NCBI GenBank assembly: GCA_016795105.1
Contig: JAEUIH010000009.1
Coordinates: 1-64,000, forward strand
Direction of reading: 5' to 3'
Source of the DNA: Planctomyces sp.
GTDB taxonomy: Bacteria > Planctomycetota > Planctomycetia > Planctomycetales > Planctomycetaceae
Length of the DNA stretch: 64,000 nt
Under the pieces are notes generated by a model. The model worked only from the letters and a program-made list of their open reading frames with translations, was not told the DNA's origin and searched no databases. Positions 18,001-26,528 of this stretch are shown here, piece after piece (positions within the stretch are counted from its first letter, which is position 1; each line of letters starts with the position of its first letter). A program made the translations under genes and the position numbers.

Positions 18001-19389
18001 TTGCCGTTTGGTCACTACGAAATTTCCGCAAGGACGATGGATGGATGGTATTTGCCGGGACACGGAAGCCGCATTAATGTCGAATTCGAGAAGGGATTCG
18101 ACCTGACTTTGGTCGCGCCGGCACCACGCCGAGTTGGAAAATTGATCATTGGTTCGGACCTGGGAATTCGGTCCACATTAATCAGTGAGTTGCGATTTGG
18201 AGAATTGCAGGAGACTCATGGAATCGGTTACTCGGTCGGCTATGCTCCGGAACCGGAAGCAGATCGACCGGACAGCGATACTCAGGCAGGAAATGCGGTA
18301 TCGCCTTCAGGCTTTGCATCTTCACGCAACGGCAACTATGAGTCATTTCCGACGGTCGCGAATGGAATCGAGCAGGTGGGTGCTGAGATTCGGCTTGAGA
18401 TCTCCAGGACAATTCAGCAGCCGGCTTTGACTTCATCGCAGCATGTCAACACAGAATGGCAATGGTCCCCCGGTAACACGACGACGTTCTCCCATCGCTA
18501 CCTGATTGTTGAGGGAACGGCGCGTGGCGTTGAGGATGGTGTGTCTCAAGGTAAATCGCTTGATCGAAATCCTGCTGAAGGGAGCGAGTTCTTTCGTTTT
18601 TCCAGCGCCAATCATCGGGTGGGTGGGGCGTTGCTGTCACTGAGTGAGCCATGGGAGTTGCCGCTCGAACTGGACATACCGACCGGAAAAGTTCGTGTGT
18701 TTGTTGAGCGATTTCTTGGGCGTCCGAATGACGTCGTGCTGAGATCGTTGAGTTGGCGATCTCAGGGCAATCAGCCGGAGTTGTGGTTGCACGCCAATAT
18801 CCGACGCCAGTCCGCCTGGATCGAGCGGATCATTGATACAACGGGCTGGACGTATTCTGTGCCGGGCGAAGATGGCTCGACGATCTCCGGGCATCTACTT
18901 CAGCGGGAACATTCATTGCAGCCTGGTGAAATCTTCGAACTATGGCCAAAGACAAATCACGTGGAAGCCGCGCGGGTGAGCTCATTTGAAGCTCGAACAC
19001 TCGATGAAGTGACGTCCGTGTTCAACGAAGAGACTCGGAAGTTGAGGATGGAGTTATTTCATCCGGCAATTCCCGATTTGACCCCGGAACAATTGAAGTC
19101 TGCAATGCTCGATTCTGCAGCAGCGTATCGGAGTCAGGGCAAGTTGGGCATTCCATTCGCACTGGAATCATCGGTTAACGCGAATCGTCTGGTTGAGGAA
19201 TTGAAATTTGTTCCCATGACCGGAGCGACATCAGAGAATTTCAGGCAGATTATGCCATCGATGCAGTACGAGGATTCGCTCCGGAATGCAACGGTCGTAG
19301 TACTTCCGAAGGCCGAGATTCGTTACAGCCGTGACGGCTGGTCCTCGCCGGCCTGGGGTGAGATTCATCCGCCTGTCACAGGAACATGA
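15028..19389 (+). CDS. membrane Ser/Thr protein kinase with anti-sigma zinc finger and sensor domains
   Basis: Giant regulator of 1453 residues. The ATG at 15028 follows GGGGGAG and overlaps the sigma-factor stop. Residues 1-60 hold a zinc-binding anti-sigma motif (H33, C37, C40). The kinase domain spans about 108-370, with the glycine loop GAGGMG at 116-121, Lys138, HRD at 230-232 and DFG at 251-253. One membrane segment lies near 444-464. The extracytoplasmic part contains a TIGR03067-like domain beginning QGVWEYTSVE near 772 and a carboxypeptidase-regulatory-like domain near 950-1030. Expected role: to hold or release the neighbouring ECF factor in response to an envelope signal. The frame ends at a TGA (19387) that falls where a second TIGR03067-like domain should have its conserved Trp, and the same frame continues open to 19746. 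Confidence 0.87.
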   Translation: MTLTHQNCTTPDQLLALLRGGLSSDDETQLQMHLDECTFCRERLETAAADVTSWNEAGRFLRREAVHEVIEDSGCDREEVTQWSARIRQVLDSLAPTDDPESLGRIGGYEVTGVVGAGGMGVVLKAHDRSLDRIVAIKVMAIHLASSGSARRRFAREAKAAAAVLHPNVIAIHSVASTDDCPYLVMPYVRGASLQKRINSQGPLPLKDTLRIGSQIAAGLAAAHGQGLVHRDIKPANILLEEGVERVTITDFGLARAVDDASMTCSGVIAGTPQYMSPEQIRGESIDARSDLFSLGSVLYAMCTGRSPFRAETTYGVLHRIANDSPTPVCEVNSDVPIWLGRVIERLMARRPADRFESATQVAELLEGCLAHVQQPTAISLPASVVALENSQRSGSGIPPVGLMTRLWKTVTEYFDRPEAKSSTNMDKRPQSNGIRRPPIARLMAASAFAFVLILAGVVVVLELNKGTLTIESELENVPIRIIQGDKVVDRLTVTRSGNSVRVAAGTYVVELDTELDGMTIENDQVLLKRGSTELVRIRHSTTEGNSTVAAARNRFETPEALMKYAADCQNSDDTAGFMACWTDEPVRQFATSYLVMSVMMLQEFENDPSSFNAPGYDEQRAELGRILSEEIKDKDAAISVSALTLAHKEIADKAMNDLEKTAKATVESPLVQMLATLTVDHLKDPRRFVARINALHDKFQEPDEEQDQHVFNYTVEQDGDKGVATDTTRGNKFGLIKTETGWRINDLWYGLKSQEAPAETAESTEQRPELLQGVWEYTSVESDGVITEYTTLKSQTSSFQLTIQGDRWMVNAGIGSGGHRVKIEGNQLTFYGMTSPNGMTSSLPGLNNNTEVPTIGYGLFRLEGDSLVYLMTPTHVMTPGMPGDDATGQSEMPIRMPETFETRGTQNNVFRLRRVRANEAQGDGLNSANRVPPPTSSPEFPPVRIVVHDEEGRPLEGVQVSLFQVPTKEDGKIVEIGETSDAQGLAVNRRLPFGHYEISARTMDGWYLPGHGSRINVEFEKGFDLTLVAPAPRRVGKLIIGSDLGIRSTLISELRFGELQETHGIGYSVGYAPEPEADRPDSDTQAGNAVSPSGFASSRNGNYESFPTVANGIEQVGAEIRLEISRTIQQPALTSSQHVNTEWQWSPGNTTTFSHRYLIVEGTARGVEDGVSQGKSLDRNPAEGSEFFRFSSANHRVGGALLSLSEPWELPLELDIPTGKVRVFVERFLGRPNDVVLRSLSWRSQGNQPELWLHANIRRQSAWIERIIDTTGWTYSVPGEDGSTISGHLLQREHSLQPGEIFELWPKTNHVEAARVSSFEARTLDEVTSVFNEETRKLRMELFHPAIPDLTPEQLKSAMLDSAAAYRSQGKLGIPFALESSVNANRLVEELKFVPMTGATSENFRQIMPSMQYEDSLRNATVVVLPKAEIRYSRDGWSSPAWGEIHPPVTGT

Positions 19390-19746
19390 GAACTGGTGTC
19401 GGTGGAAAAGGGCGGAGAATCGCTTGCACAGGAGGCCTTCGAGCAGTGGCAGCTGGAGCATGCGGGCTGGAAGCAGCTCACTATTGATGGAACCTCAGTA
19501 CGAATGTCAGACGAACATGCTACGACATTCGATGTTCACGTTGACCACGATGCAACCCCGGCCCCCGAGTACCGGCTGAGTCATCAAGGTGAGACGAAGT
19601 ATGAGGGAATTCTGATGGGGAACGGATTTGTTGACAACACTCAGCTGGTCATTGCCATTGATCCCGAAGGCGGCACAAAGGTGCGGACATTCAAGACGAG
19701 TGATGGCAGGACTACGTGTTTGAGTTATCGCCGTGTAACAAAGTAG
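19390..19746 (+). pseudogene. severed C-terminal TIGR03067-like domain of the upstream kinase
   Basis: This stretch is in the same frame as the kinase and is separated from it only by the TGA at 19387-19389. Reading through gives VTGT-stop-ELVSVEKGG, which matches the start of a TIGR03067-like domain (GxW-E-x-x-SVE). The internal paralogous domain of the same kinase has QGVWEYTSVESDG at the corresponding place. The remaining 118 codons are open and look intact (for example the GILMGN and LSYRRV segments). A GTG at 19396 could in principle restart translation, but no good ribosome binding site precedes it. It is best read as a recent nonsense split, a sequencing error or a read-through stop. 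Confidence 0.7.
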
Positions 19747-19752
19747 CAGTGG

Positions 19753-20484
19753 TTAGATCAACCGCAGCGCAGAACACGTTTGTTGATATGAGAGCTCAAG
19801 GTCAAGAGAGACGGACAGATCATTACTGAGCCAGATTGGAAGCACTGGCAATCGTTGGCCGACAGTCATTGGATACGCCCACGACTCAAATCGCGATCGA
19901 TTCGCCAACTGGTGACTGCGGCAGGTGACAGCATAGGTCGCTGGCCGATGTGTGGCGAATGCCGGGTCGGACTGGCCAAAGACTTCGAGCACTTCGCAAT
20001 ACAGATTAAATTGCTTCACGGTTACGAGGTCAACAATTGAAACGCAGACCTTCTTTTGTAGAAGGGCGGCGCACTTCGAGACAAATGCCTGACGAGCCTC
20101 CGGGCGATCCTTGTTTGCGGGACTGACGAGTTCAATGGCGGCTACCAGCTCTCGACCTCTCTGCTGATCAAAAATCAGCACTTCGTATTCGTAGTTCTCA
20201 GTCGGATCGAGTTCCAGCGTCAGAGTCGGTTCCGGGGGAGTCCATGTTGCAGTGGAGCCATCTGAGCCGGAAGTACCCGAGCCGAAACCATTTTCCCCTT
20301 CAACATCGAACGTACACACATCAACTTCGAAGCTTTTTCCGAGATGAACTCGAGGCTCGGCTGTGTATTGGTCAGGCAGCGATTTGCAAAGATCCATGAC
20401 AATCGTCATGGGGCAGCCACCGTGAAAACCCTCCCATGAACCCTTATTAAAAGTCGGTGGTCGAAAATGATCCAACAATGGCAT
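19753..20484 (-). CDS. DUF4058 family protein
   Basis: Protein of 243 residues matching DUF4058, a family common in planctomycetes and cyanobacteria and without an established function. Recognisable segments are the N-terminal MPLLDHFRPP, the central VLIFDQQRGRELVAAIELVSPANKDRP and the following KCAALLQKKVCVSIVDLVT. The start is supported by GGAG nine nt before the ATG, and a TATATAAT box lies about 25 nt further upstream. It converges on the kinase gene with a 6-bp gap. Confidence 0.8.
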   Translation of the reverse strand: MPLLDHFRPPTFNKGSWEGFHGGCPMTIVMDLCKSLPDQYTAEPRVHLGKSFEVDVCTFDVEGENGFGSGTSGSDGSTATWTPPEPTLTLELDPTENYEYEVLIFDQQRGRELVAAIELVSPANKDRPEARQAFVSKCAALLQKKVCVSIVDLVTVKQFNLYCEVLEVFGQSDPAFATHRPATYAVTCRSHQLANRSRFESWAYPMTVGQRLPVLPIWLSNDLSVSLDLELSYQQTCSALRLI

Positions 20485-20802
20485 TGGGCGTCTCCATGGG
20501 GAAAATTATATAGGAGTTCGCTGACGGTGCGAGTGAAATTCGCGAGCACGTTGTCAATGATTGGACTGTATCGGCTTCGGTAAGATCGCAGTGACGTGGG
20601 GAGTTCTTCAGCTCGCGTTCACAGTCTTTTCTCGAGAAAGCAGTCGACGAGGGCGATCCCGATCTTTCGAAAACGAAATGAATGGCATGATCCCCTTTGG
20701 CGAAACGCGCGAATCAGGGTACACTCTGCGTCCCGAAGTCCTCAGGGTCGAGGAAATTCGTTGCGTTTGACCAGTGCTCTGCTTCTCGTGTTTTGACTTC
20801 TT
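20485..20802. other. divergent intergenic region upstream of rimO
   Basis: Short frames here (for example 20561-20770) have no ribosome binding site or recognisable composition and are not called. The region holds the rimO promoter described separately and a TATATAAT box for the divergent DUF4058 gene. Nothing else is seen. Confidence 0.5.
20697..20725 (+). promoter_or_regulatory. sigma-70-type promoter for rimO-pgsA
   Basis: TTGGCG at 20697-20702 and TACACT at 20720-20725 are separated by exactly 17 nt, about 77 nt before the rimO ATG. This is a good vegetative promoter by sequence; no experimental support. Confidence 0.5.
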
Positions 20803-22260
20803 ATGACATCACTTCCAATTATCGATTTGAATTCACCCGGCGCCGGTTCAGGCGGTTCTCCTCTGATTCTGGGGCAGGGTGACGGCACAGGACCACGTAC
20901 ATCTAAAGGCACTTACGCGTTTGTCAGCCTTGGGTGCCCGAAGAACCTTGTCGACAGCGAGAAGATGCTGGGATCGCTGGCGATCGATGGTTACACGCTT
21001 GTTTCCGATCCAAACGGAGCAGACTTTGTTATTGTCAATACGTGCGGCTTCATTGAGAGCAGTCGTGCGGAATCTCGGTCCGTAATTCAGGAAATGCTGG
21101 ACCTGAAAAAGGCTGGAGGCACCAAAGGCGTCATTGTCGCCGGATGTCTTCCTCAGCGGCTTGAGGAAGGCGGACTCCTGAAGGAAATGCCTGAGATCGA
21201 TCACGTTGTGGGTGTCTTTGGACGCGATGAAATCAGTCGAGTTGCCGATCGACTTGTGGGTGGAATGCGGGAACAGAGAGAGCTCTTTCGTCCGGCGCCG
21301 ATCAAAGCGATGGATGACAGAGCGCGATTGAGAATTACTCCACAGCATTTTGCGTATCTGAAGATCTCCGAAGGCTGTGATCGCACCTGCACCTTCTGTT
21401 CCATCCCGGGAATGCGTGGAAAGCACGTCACCAAGCCGATTGAGATGGTGCTGGAAGAAGCTCGTGAGCTGGTCGCCGATGGTGTGCGAGAGCTGATTAT
21501 TGTTGCTCAGGACACGACCTACTATGGTCTGGATCTCTACGGTGAAGTTCGGCTTGCTGAACTGTTGCGGCAGCTCCACGATGTAGAAGGTCTGGACTGG
21601 CTGCGATTGATGTACCTCTATCCGGTGAACTTTTCAGATGAACTGATTGATGTCATCGCAGGTTCACCTCTGATCCTGCCATACCTCGATATGCCACTGC
21701 AGCATATCAGTTCCGCTGTATTGAAGCGGATGCAGCGACGAGTGAATTCAGATCAGACGCGCGAGCTGGTCTCAAAGCTGCGTGAACGAATTCCGAATCT
21801 CGTTCTGCGAACGACTTTCATTGCAGGGTTTCCGGGAGAAACCGACGAACAGTTTGAAGAGCTCCGACAGTTCGTTGAGGAGACTCGCTTCGAACGCATG
21901 GGTGTCTTCACATACTCGCTTGAACCCGGAACGCCGGCCGTTAAGCTCGATGGGCATCTTCCAGAAGACGTTAAAGAGGCTCGCCGGGATGAGCTGATGG
22001 CGCTTCAGCAGGAGATTGCATTTGAGCATGCCGATTCACTTGTGGGATACGAACTGGACGTCATGATTGACGAACAGATCGAAGACGGTGTCTGGGCAGG
22101 TCGCACGTTTGCAGACGCACCGGAGATTGATTCGACCGTGTTTGTAAGTGGTGAGGATCTTCAGCCGGGGGACCTTGTTCCGGTGGAGATCCTGGAGAGA
22201 CGCGACTACGACCTGATCGGCGTTGTGTCAGAGCAGCTTGAGGAAGTTGACGAGGAGTAG
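20803..22260 (+). CDS. rimO: ribosomal protein S12 methylthiotransferase RimO
   Basis: Radical-SAM methylthiotransferase that modifies an aspartate of ribosomal protein S12. It has 485 residues. An N-terminal extension of about 35 residues precedes the UPF0004 domain (SLGCPKN with C45, NTCGF, AGCLPQR). The radical-SAM cluster motif is C192-x3-C196-x2-C199. A C-terminal TRAM domain closes the protein. The N-terminal SLGCPKNLVDSE signature distinguishes RimO from MiaB. pgsA begins at its stop codon, forming a two-gene unit. Confidence 0.94.
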   Translation: MTSLPIIDLNSPGAGSGGSPLILGQGDGTGPRTSKGTYAFVSLGCPKNLVDSEKMLGSLAIDGYTLVSDPNGADFVIVNTCGFIESSRAESRSVIQEMLDLKKAGGTKGVIVAGCLPQRLEEGGLLKEMPEIDHVVGVFGRDEISRVADRLVGGMREQRELFRPAPIKAMDDRARLRITPQHFAYLKISEGCDRTCTFCSIPGMRGKHVTKPIEMVLEEARELVADGVRELIIVAQDTTYYGLDLYGEVRLAELLRQLHDVEGLDWLRLMYLYPVNFSDELIDVIAGSPLILPYLDMPLQHISSAVLKRMQRRVNSDQTRELVSKLRERIPNLVLRTTFIAGFPGETDEQFEELRQFVEETRFERMGVFTYSLEPGTPAVKLDGHLPEDVKEARRDELMALQQEIAFEHADSLVGYELDVMIDEQIEDGVWAGRTFADAPEIDSTVFVSGEDLQPGDLVPVEILERRDYDLIGVVSEQLEEVDEE

Positions 22261-22874
22261 TGGTGAATCAGTCGGAAGCGGAACCACAGCGAAAAAAGGG
22301 ACCCATCGGTCGCGAATCGCTGAACCTCCCGAACTTTATCACCTGTACTCGGCTGGTGATGGCTTTCGTTCTGTTTGCACTGATTTCAGCACAGGGCTGG
22401 TGGTTGACATCCGCCATTCTGTTTGTGTTTGCAGCATCAACAGACGCATTAGACGGCTACCTTGCCAGAAAATACAAGCAGATTACGGTCCTTGGTAGAA
22501 TTCTCGACCCTTTTGTCGACAAAGTGATCGTGTGTGGGTCGTTCGTCTTTCTGCTGGAAAAGAAGGGTGTTCCGGAGTCCGGAGTTACGGCCTGGATGGT
22601 GATTGCCATCATTGGACGTGAGATGTTCGTATCGAGCCTTCGCGGGATTCTGGAGAAGGAAGGTAAGGATTTTTCCGCCAATGCGATCGGGAAAGCCAAA
22701 ATGGTGCTCCAGTGTGTGGCGATCACTGTCAGCTTGCTTTCGTTGTCGCCCGACCTTCCATGGCCATGGCTTCCAGGCGCTCGCGACGTGCTGCTATGGG
22801 CCGCCGTTGCTGTGACAATCTGGAGTGGTCTTGTGTACGTGATTCGGGCATTTACGCTTTTGCGGACTGGGTAA
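22260..22874 (+). CDS. pgsA: CDP-diacylglycerol-glycerol-3-phosphate 3-phosphatidyltransferase
   Basis: Integral membrane enzyme of phosphatidylglycerol synthesis, 204 residues. The CDP-alcohol phosphotransferase signature D-x2-DG-x2-AR-x8-G-x3-D-x3-D is intact (DALDGYLAR ... GRILDPFVD). About five hydrophobic segments follow the N-terminal LNLPNFIT. Two adjacent GTG codons (22260 and 22263) can serve as start. GAGGAG inside the end of rimO gives 6-nt spacing to the second, so 22263 may be the real one. It overlaps or abuts the rimO stop and is likely translationally coupled. Confidence 0.92.
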   Translation: MVNQSEAEPQRKKGPIGRESLNLPNFITCTRLVMAFVLFALISAQGWWLTSAILFVFAASTDALDGYLARKYKQITVLGRILDPFVDKVIVCGSFVFLLEKKGVPESGVTAWMVIAIIGREMFVSSLRGILEKEGKDFSANAIGKAKMVLQCVAITVSLLSLSPDLPWPWLPGARDVLLWAAVAVTIWSGLVYVIRAFTLLRTG

Positions 22875-22921
22875 AAATCGCTTCTGAGTTTTCGCAAATC
22901 GTATCGACTTTCGGGAATCAA

Positions 22922-22951
22922 TTGCCAAAACCGGGATTCGGACTGTACACT
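22922..22951 (+). promoter_or_regulatory. sigma-70-type promoter for the DUF1501 gene
   Basis: TTGCCA at 22922-22927 and TACACT at 22946-22951 with 18-nt spacing, 66 nt before the ATG at 23018. The TACACT box is identical to that of the rimO promoter. Confidence 0.45.
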
Positions 22952-23017
22952 CGTTCGGCTTGCTGATGATCCCCCGCCAACTGCCTTCCTAATTTGGCCT
23001 CATGCTGGAGTCGAAGA

Positions 23018-24490
23018 ATGTTCGTAATTCCCGGACGTTACGGAAAAGACACCTGTGATGGATTCTCACGACGAGAGCTGCTGCGAGTGGGCAGTTCAGC
23101 ATTCACAGGGTTGAGTCTTGCATCACTTCTGCAGGGCAAGGCTTCCGGAACACAACTCTCCGACGAAGAAGCTCGCTATGGTGGCAAGGGCTTTGGGTCT
23201 GCCAAAAGTGTGATCATGGTCTATCTTCAGGGCGGACCAAGTCACCTGGATCTTTGGGATCCAAAGACGAACGTTCCTGACAACGTAAAGAGTGTGTTTT
23301 CGAACATTGATACCTGTCTGCCTGGTATTCAGTTTACAGAACTGCTTCCGAAACTGTCGCAGCAGATTCATCGGGCGACCTTGATTCGCTCACTGAGCTA
23401 CACGCCGGTCGGATTGTTCAATCACACGGCGGCGATCTATCAGATGTTGACCGGCTATACGGCCGACAACGTCAGTCCATCCGGACAACTGGAACCACCG
23501 AGCCCCAAAGACTTTCCAAACTTTGGCTGTAACATCGTCAAACAGAAGCCGCCTGTTGTCCCGATGTTGCCCTATGTCATGATGCCACGTCCTCTACAGG
23601 AAAGCAATGTGATCGGGAAGGCCGGCACGGCCGGGTTTCTGGGCCGAGCGTATGATCCTTACTACCTGTATCCACCGGGCGACGATATGGATATGGCAAA
23701 GATGGAACGCATTCGAATCGATGACCTGACACTTCGAAAAGAGGTTTCGCTCGATCGCCTCAACCGACGCGCTTCGCTGCGAGACACTGTGAATGCCGGC
23801 ATGAAGGAGCTCGATCGAGCCGTTGAACAATATGCCCTGGACGACTACTACGAGAAAGCACTCGGACTGGTTCTGTCCGGCCGAGCCAGAGAAGCGTTCA
23901 ATCTGAGTTCTGAATCGGAAGAGTTGCGAGAGAAGTACGGCAAGAACACTTTTGGGCAGAGCCTTCTGCTGGCTCGCCGATTGGTCGAAGCCGGGACCCG
24001 AGTTGTGGAAGTCAACTGGCCAAAAATTGCGAACTCAGATAACCACTCATGGGACGTCCACACGGGACTGAGTCAGCGAATGAAAGAGCAGTCCGCACCA
24101 ATGCTGGACTCCGGACTTGCCGCACTGCTGGAAGACCTCGATGAACGTGGTTTGCTTGCGGAAACAATGGTCATCGCTGTGGGTGAATTTGGACGCAGCC
24201 CGAAACGAGGGGTCAGCACGTCCGGCAACAGCAACAGTGACGATGGTCGCGACCACTGGCCATATTGCTATACAGGTTTGATTGCAGGTGCCGGGATTCG
24301 TCGTGGCTATGTTCACGGAAAATCGGATGATACGGCATCGGCTCCGTCCGAGAATCCGGTTCATCCGGGTGACCTGCTGGCCAGCATTTACCACGCGGTT
24401 GGGCTCTATCCACGCAAAACGATCCTCAACCACCTCAACCAGCCGCGTGAGATGGTGAAGAACGACGCTGTGATGGAATTCTTTGCCTGA
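23018..24490 (+). CDS. DUF1501 domain-containing protein, Tat-exported
   Basis: Secreted protein of the DUF1501 family, a planctomycete-expanded group related to the alkaline phosphatase/sulfatase fold; the biochemical role is not established. The ATG at 23018 is preceded by GGAG at 8 nt, better than the TTG further upstream. A twin-arginine motif ([10 protein letters not shown]) precedes a short hydrophobic stretch. Family motifs include [15 protein letters not shown] near the N-terminus, [16 protein letters not shown], and the C-terminal GEFGRSPK and [17 protein letters not shown]. It has 490 residues, normal for the family. Confidence 0.88.
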   Translation: MFVIPGRYGKDTCDGFSRRELLRVGSSAFTGLSLASLLQGKASGTQLSDEEARYGGKGFGSAKSVIMVYLQGGPSHLDLWDPKTNVPDNVKSVFSNIDTCLPGIQFTELLPKLSQQIHRATLIRSLSYTPVGLFNHTAAIYQMLTGYTADNVSPSGQLEPPSPKDFPNFGCNIVKQKPPVVPMLPYVMMPRPLQESNVIGKAGTAGFLGRAYDPYYLYPPGDDMDMAKMERIRIDDLTLRKEVSLDRLNRRASLRDTVNAGMKELDRAVEQYALDDYYEKALGLVLSGRAREAFNLSSESEELREKYGKNTFGQSLLLARRLVEAGTRVVEVNWPKIANSDNHSWDVHTGLSQRMKEQSAPMLDSGLAALLEDLDERGLLAETMVIAVGEFGRSPKRGVSTSGNSNSDDGRDHWPYCYTGLIAGAGIRRGYVHGKSDDTASAPSENPVHPGDLLASIYHAVGLYPRKTILNHLNQPREMVKNDAVMEFFA

Positions 24491-24573
24491 GATTCTGTCG
24501 TTCGATGAGCATACCTGCGGTCATAACGCGGCGACGGAACTGAATGTCGACCGCACTTTGACCGGAGAGTAAT

Positions 24574-25659
24574 GTGAAACGCAAACCGAATTCACTTTGG
24601 CGTAACGTAGCAGCCGTTTTCATTCTTGGGGTGCTGTTGAACGGTTCAGCAATTGCCGATTCTCGCGATGAGCGGCTGGACCTGTACTTCATTGATACTG
24701 AAGGCGGCGCCGCCACCCTGATTGTTGCGGCAGCCGGAGAATCGATTTTGATTGATTCGGGATACCCGGACAATCATGGTCGCGATCTGGATCGGATTGT
24801 TCAGGTCTGCCGTGAAGTCGCCGGACTGACTCAGATTGATCATGCCGTTGTGTCGCACTGGCATCTCGATCACTTCGGTAACCATGCCGCCTTGAAGGCG
24901 AAGTTTGGAATCGGAACATTCTGGGATCGAGGAATTCCGGATGAACTGCAGGAAGATCCTGAGTTTCATAATAGAATCGCTGCGTATCGGGCAGCCTCCC
25001 AGAACCAATCCCGACCGTTGAAGGCGGGCGATCAACACCAATTGACGGGCGGGCGGCTGCCACTCAAGGTTCGAGTATTGACGTCTGGACGTGACGTTGT
25101 TCCGAACGTTGGCGACCCAAATCCTCATGCTGCACTTCATGAACCGCAGCCGGAAGATCCTACCGATAATGCTGCAAGTCTGAGTCTGCTGTTTTCTTAC
25201 GGCGACTTTCGGTTTTTGACGTGTGGCGACCTGACCTGGAATGTGGAAGGTCAGCTGGTCATGCCCAACAACCCTGTAGGTACCGTCGACCTGTTCATGG
25301 TGACACACCATGGGCTGCCAGTGAGCAATAACCCTGCGATGGTACTGGCGATAGACCCAACAGTTGCAGTGATGTGTAACGGACCGACCAAGGGTGGTGC
25401 TGAATCGACAATGAACACTCTTCGAAAGGTTCGATCGCTGAAGGACTGGTATCAGCTCCATCGAAACGTACAATTGGATGCATCGCTGCAGGCCCCGCCG
25501 GAGTTTATAGCAAATCCCGGTGGAACGAATGGCTGCCTTGGACGCTGGATCAAAGCCAGTGTCGCAGCTGATGGCAAAACGTATACGGTGCAGATCGGAG
25601 CTGAGGGACCTGTCAGGACTTATTCAACTCGATCGCATACATCACAAACAGCAAAATGA
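24574..25659 (+). CDS. secreted metallo-beta-lactamase-fold hydrolase
   Basis: Protein of 361 residues with a GTG start preceded by CGGAGAG. The first 29 residues form a signal peptide (MKRKPNSLWRN then a hydrophobic core ending AIADS). The metal-binding motif SHWHLDHFGN gives the HxHxDH signature of MBL-fold hydrolases. Further candidate ligands are the Asp in TCGDLTWN and the His pair in VTHHGLP, like the ComEC/Rec2-type MBL domain. The substrate is unknown. It lies between a DUF1501 gene and surE on the same strand. Confidence 0.82.
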   Translation: MKRKPNSLWRNVAAVFILGVLLNGSAIADSRDERLDLYFIDTEGGAATLIVAAAGESILIDSGYPDNHGRDLDRIVQVCREVAGLTQIDHAVVSHWHLDHFGNHAALKAKFGIGTFWDRGIPDELQEDPEFHNRIAAYRAASQNQSRPLKAGDQHQLTGGRLPLKVRVLTSGRDVVPNVGDPNPHAALHEPQPEDPTDNAASLSLLFSYGDFRFLTCGDLTWNVEGQLVMPNNPVGTVDLFMVTHHGLPVSNNPAMVLAIDPTVAVMCNGPTKGGAESTMNTLRKVRSLKDWYQLHRNVQLDASLQAPPEFIANPGGTNGCLGRWIKASVAADGKTYTVQIGAEGPVRTYSTRSHTSQTAK

Positions 25660-25669
25660 GTTTTCGTAA

Positions 25670-26458
25670 ATGAAGTTCCTGATCACGAACGATGATGGAT
25701 ATGACGCCCCGGGACTCGCTGCACTTTATCAGGCACTCCAGCCGTTCGGAGAGGTGACCGTCGTTGCTCCTGCGACCTGCCATAGTTCGAAGGGGCATGC
25801 AGTTGATACGAAACAGCCGATTCGCGTCACTCGAAAACTCGTGGAACCCTTCGGTCGGATTCATGTCGTGCATTCATCGCCGGCAGACTGTATCCGAGTC
25901 GGACTGAAACATGTCCTTCAGGACGCCCCGGACTTTGTGGTTGCCGGAATCAATCCGGGTGCCAACCTGGGTGTCGACTTGTACTATTCGGGAACAGCCG
26001 CAGCAGCTCGAGAGGCAGCACTGCTGGGAGTACCGGCGTTCGCCGTTTCCAGGTATCTGATGGGAGATCGCCCAATCGACTGGCCGAAACTCCGACAACA
26101 GGTCAGCCGGTTGATGGGCACCATGCTGGCTCGCGAGTTTCACCCACCAGGGGGGCATTTCTGGAATGTCAACTTTCCAGCAATTCCAGGCGATGTTTAT
26201 CCGGATCGTGTGACCATTGTGCCGCATGGAACTGAACCCCATGCAGTCAGGTTTTCGGTCCTGGAAACCGGTGACGACAGCGAATTGCTGGGTTACACGG
26301 CCGCATACCGAGAGCGAGGAAAATCGGGCAGTTGCGACGTGAGTCATCTGTTTGATGAGCACATTACGGCCACTCTTGTTGGTCCTCAAACTTCCGTCCT
26401 TGGGGATTTTCGTCCCCACAGTCAGGTTTCTCTTGTCAGCCTGCCTCTCCCGAATTGA
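25670..26458 (+). CDS. surE: 5'/3'-nucleotidase SurE
   Basis: Metal-dependent phosphatase acting on nucleoside monophosphates and related substrates, 262 residues. The N-terminus MKFLITNDDGYDAPG carries the metal ligands D8 and D9. The CHSSKGHA segment and the GINPGANLGVDLYYSGTAAAAREA block are diagnostic for SurE. It starts 10 bp after the MBL hydrolase stop codon and is probably co-transcribed with it. Confidence 0.94.
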   Translation: MKFLITNDDGYDAPGLAALYQALQPFGEVTVVAPATCHSSKGHAVDTKQPIRVTRKLVEPFGRIHVVHSSPADCIRVGLKHVLQDAPDFVVAGINPGANLGVDLYYSGTAAAAREAALLGVPAFAVSRYLMGDRPIDWPKLRQQVSRLMGTMLAREFHPPGGHFWNVNFPAIPGDVYPDRVTIVPHGTEPHAVRFSVLETGDDSELLGYTAAYRERGKSGSCDVSHLFDEHITATLVGPQTSVLGDFRPHSQVSLVSLPLPN

Positions 26459-26528
26459 CTAAGCTGCCTCGTTTCGTCAGGATTTGCCGCGCGTTTGAGA
26501 CCTGTCGCTTCATCCCCAGCCCGCAGTC

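Noticed and set aside
20561-20796. Two short plus-strand frames upstream of rimO
   Set aside because: They overlap the rimO promoter, lack ribosome binding sites and have no recognisable content.
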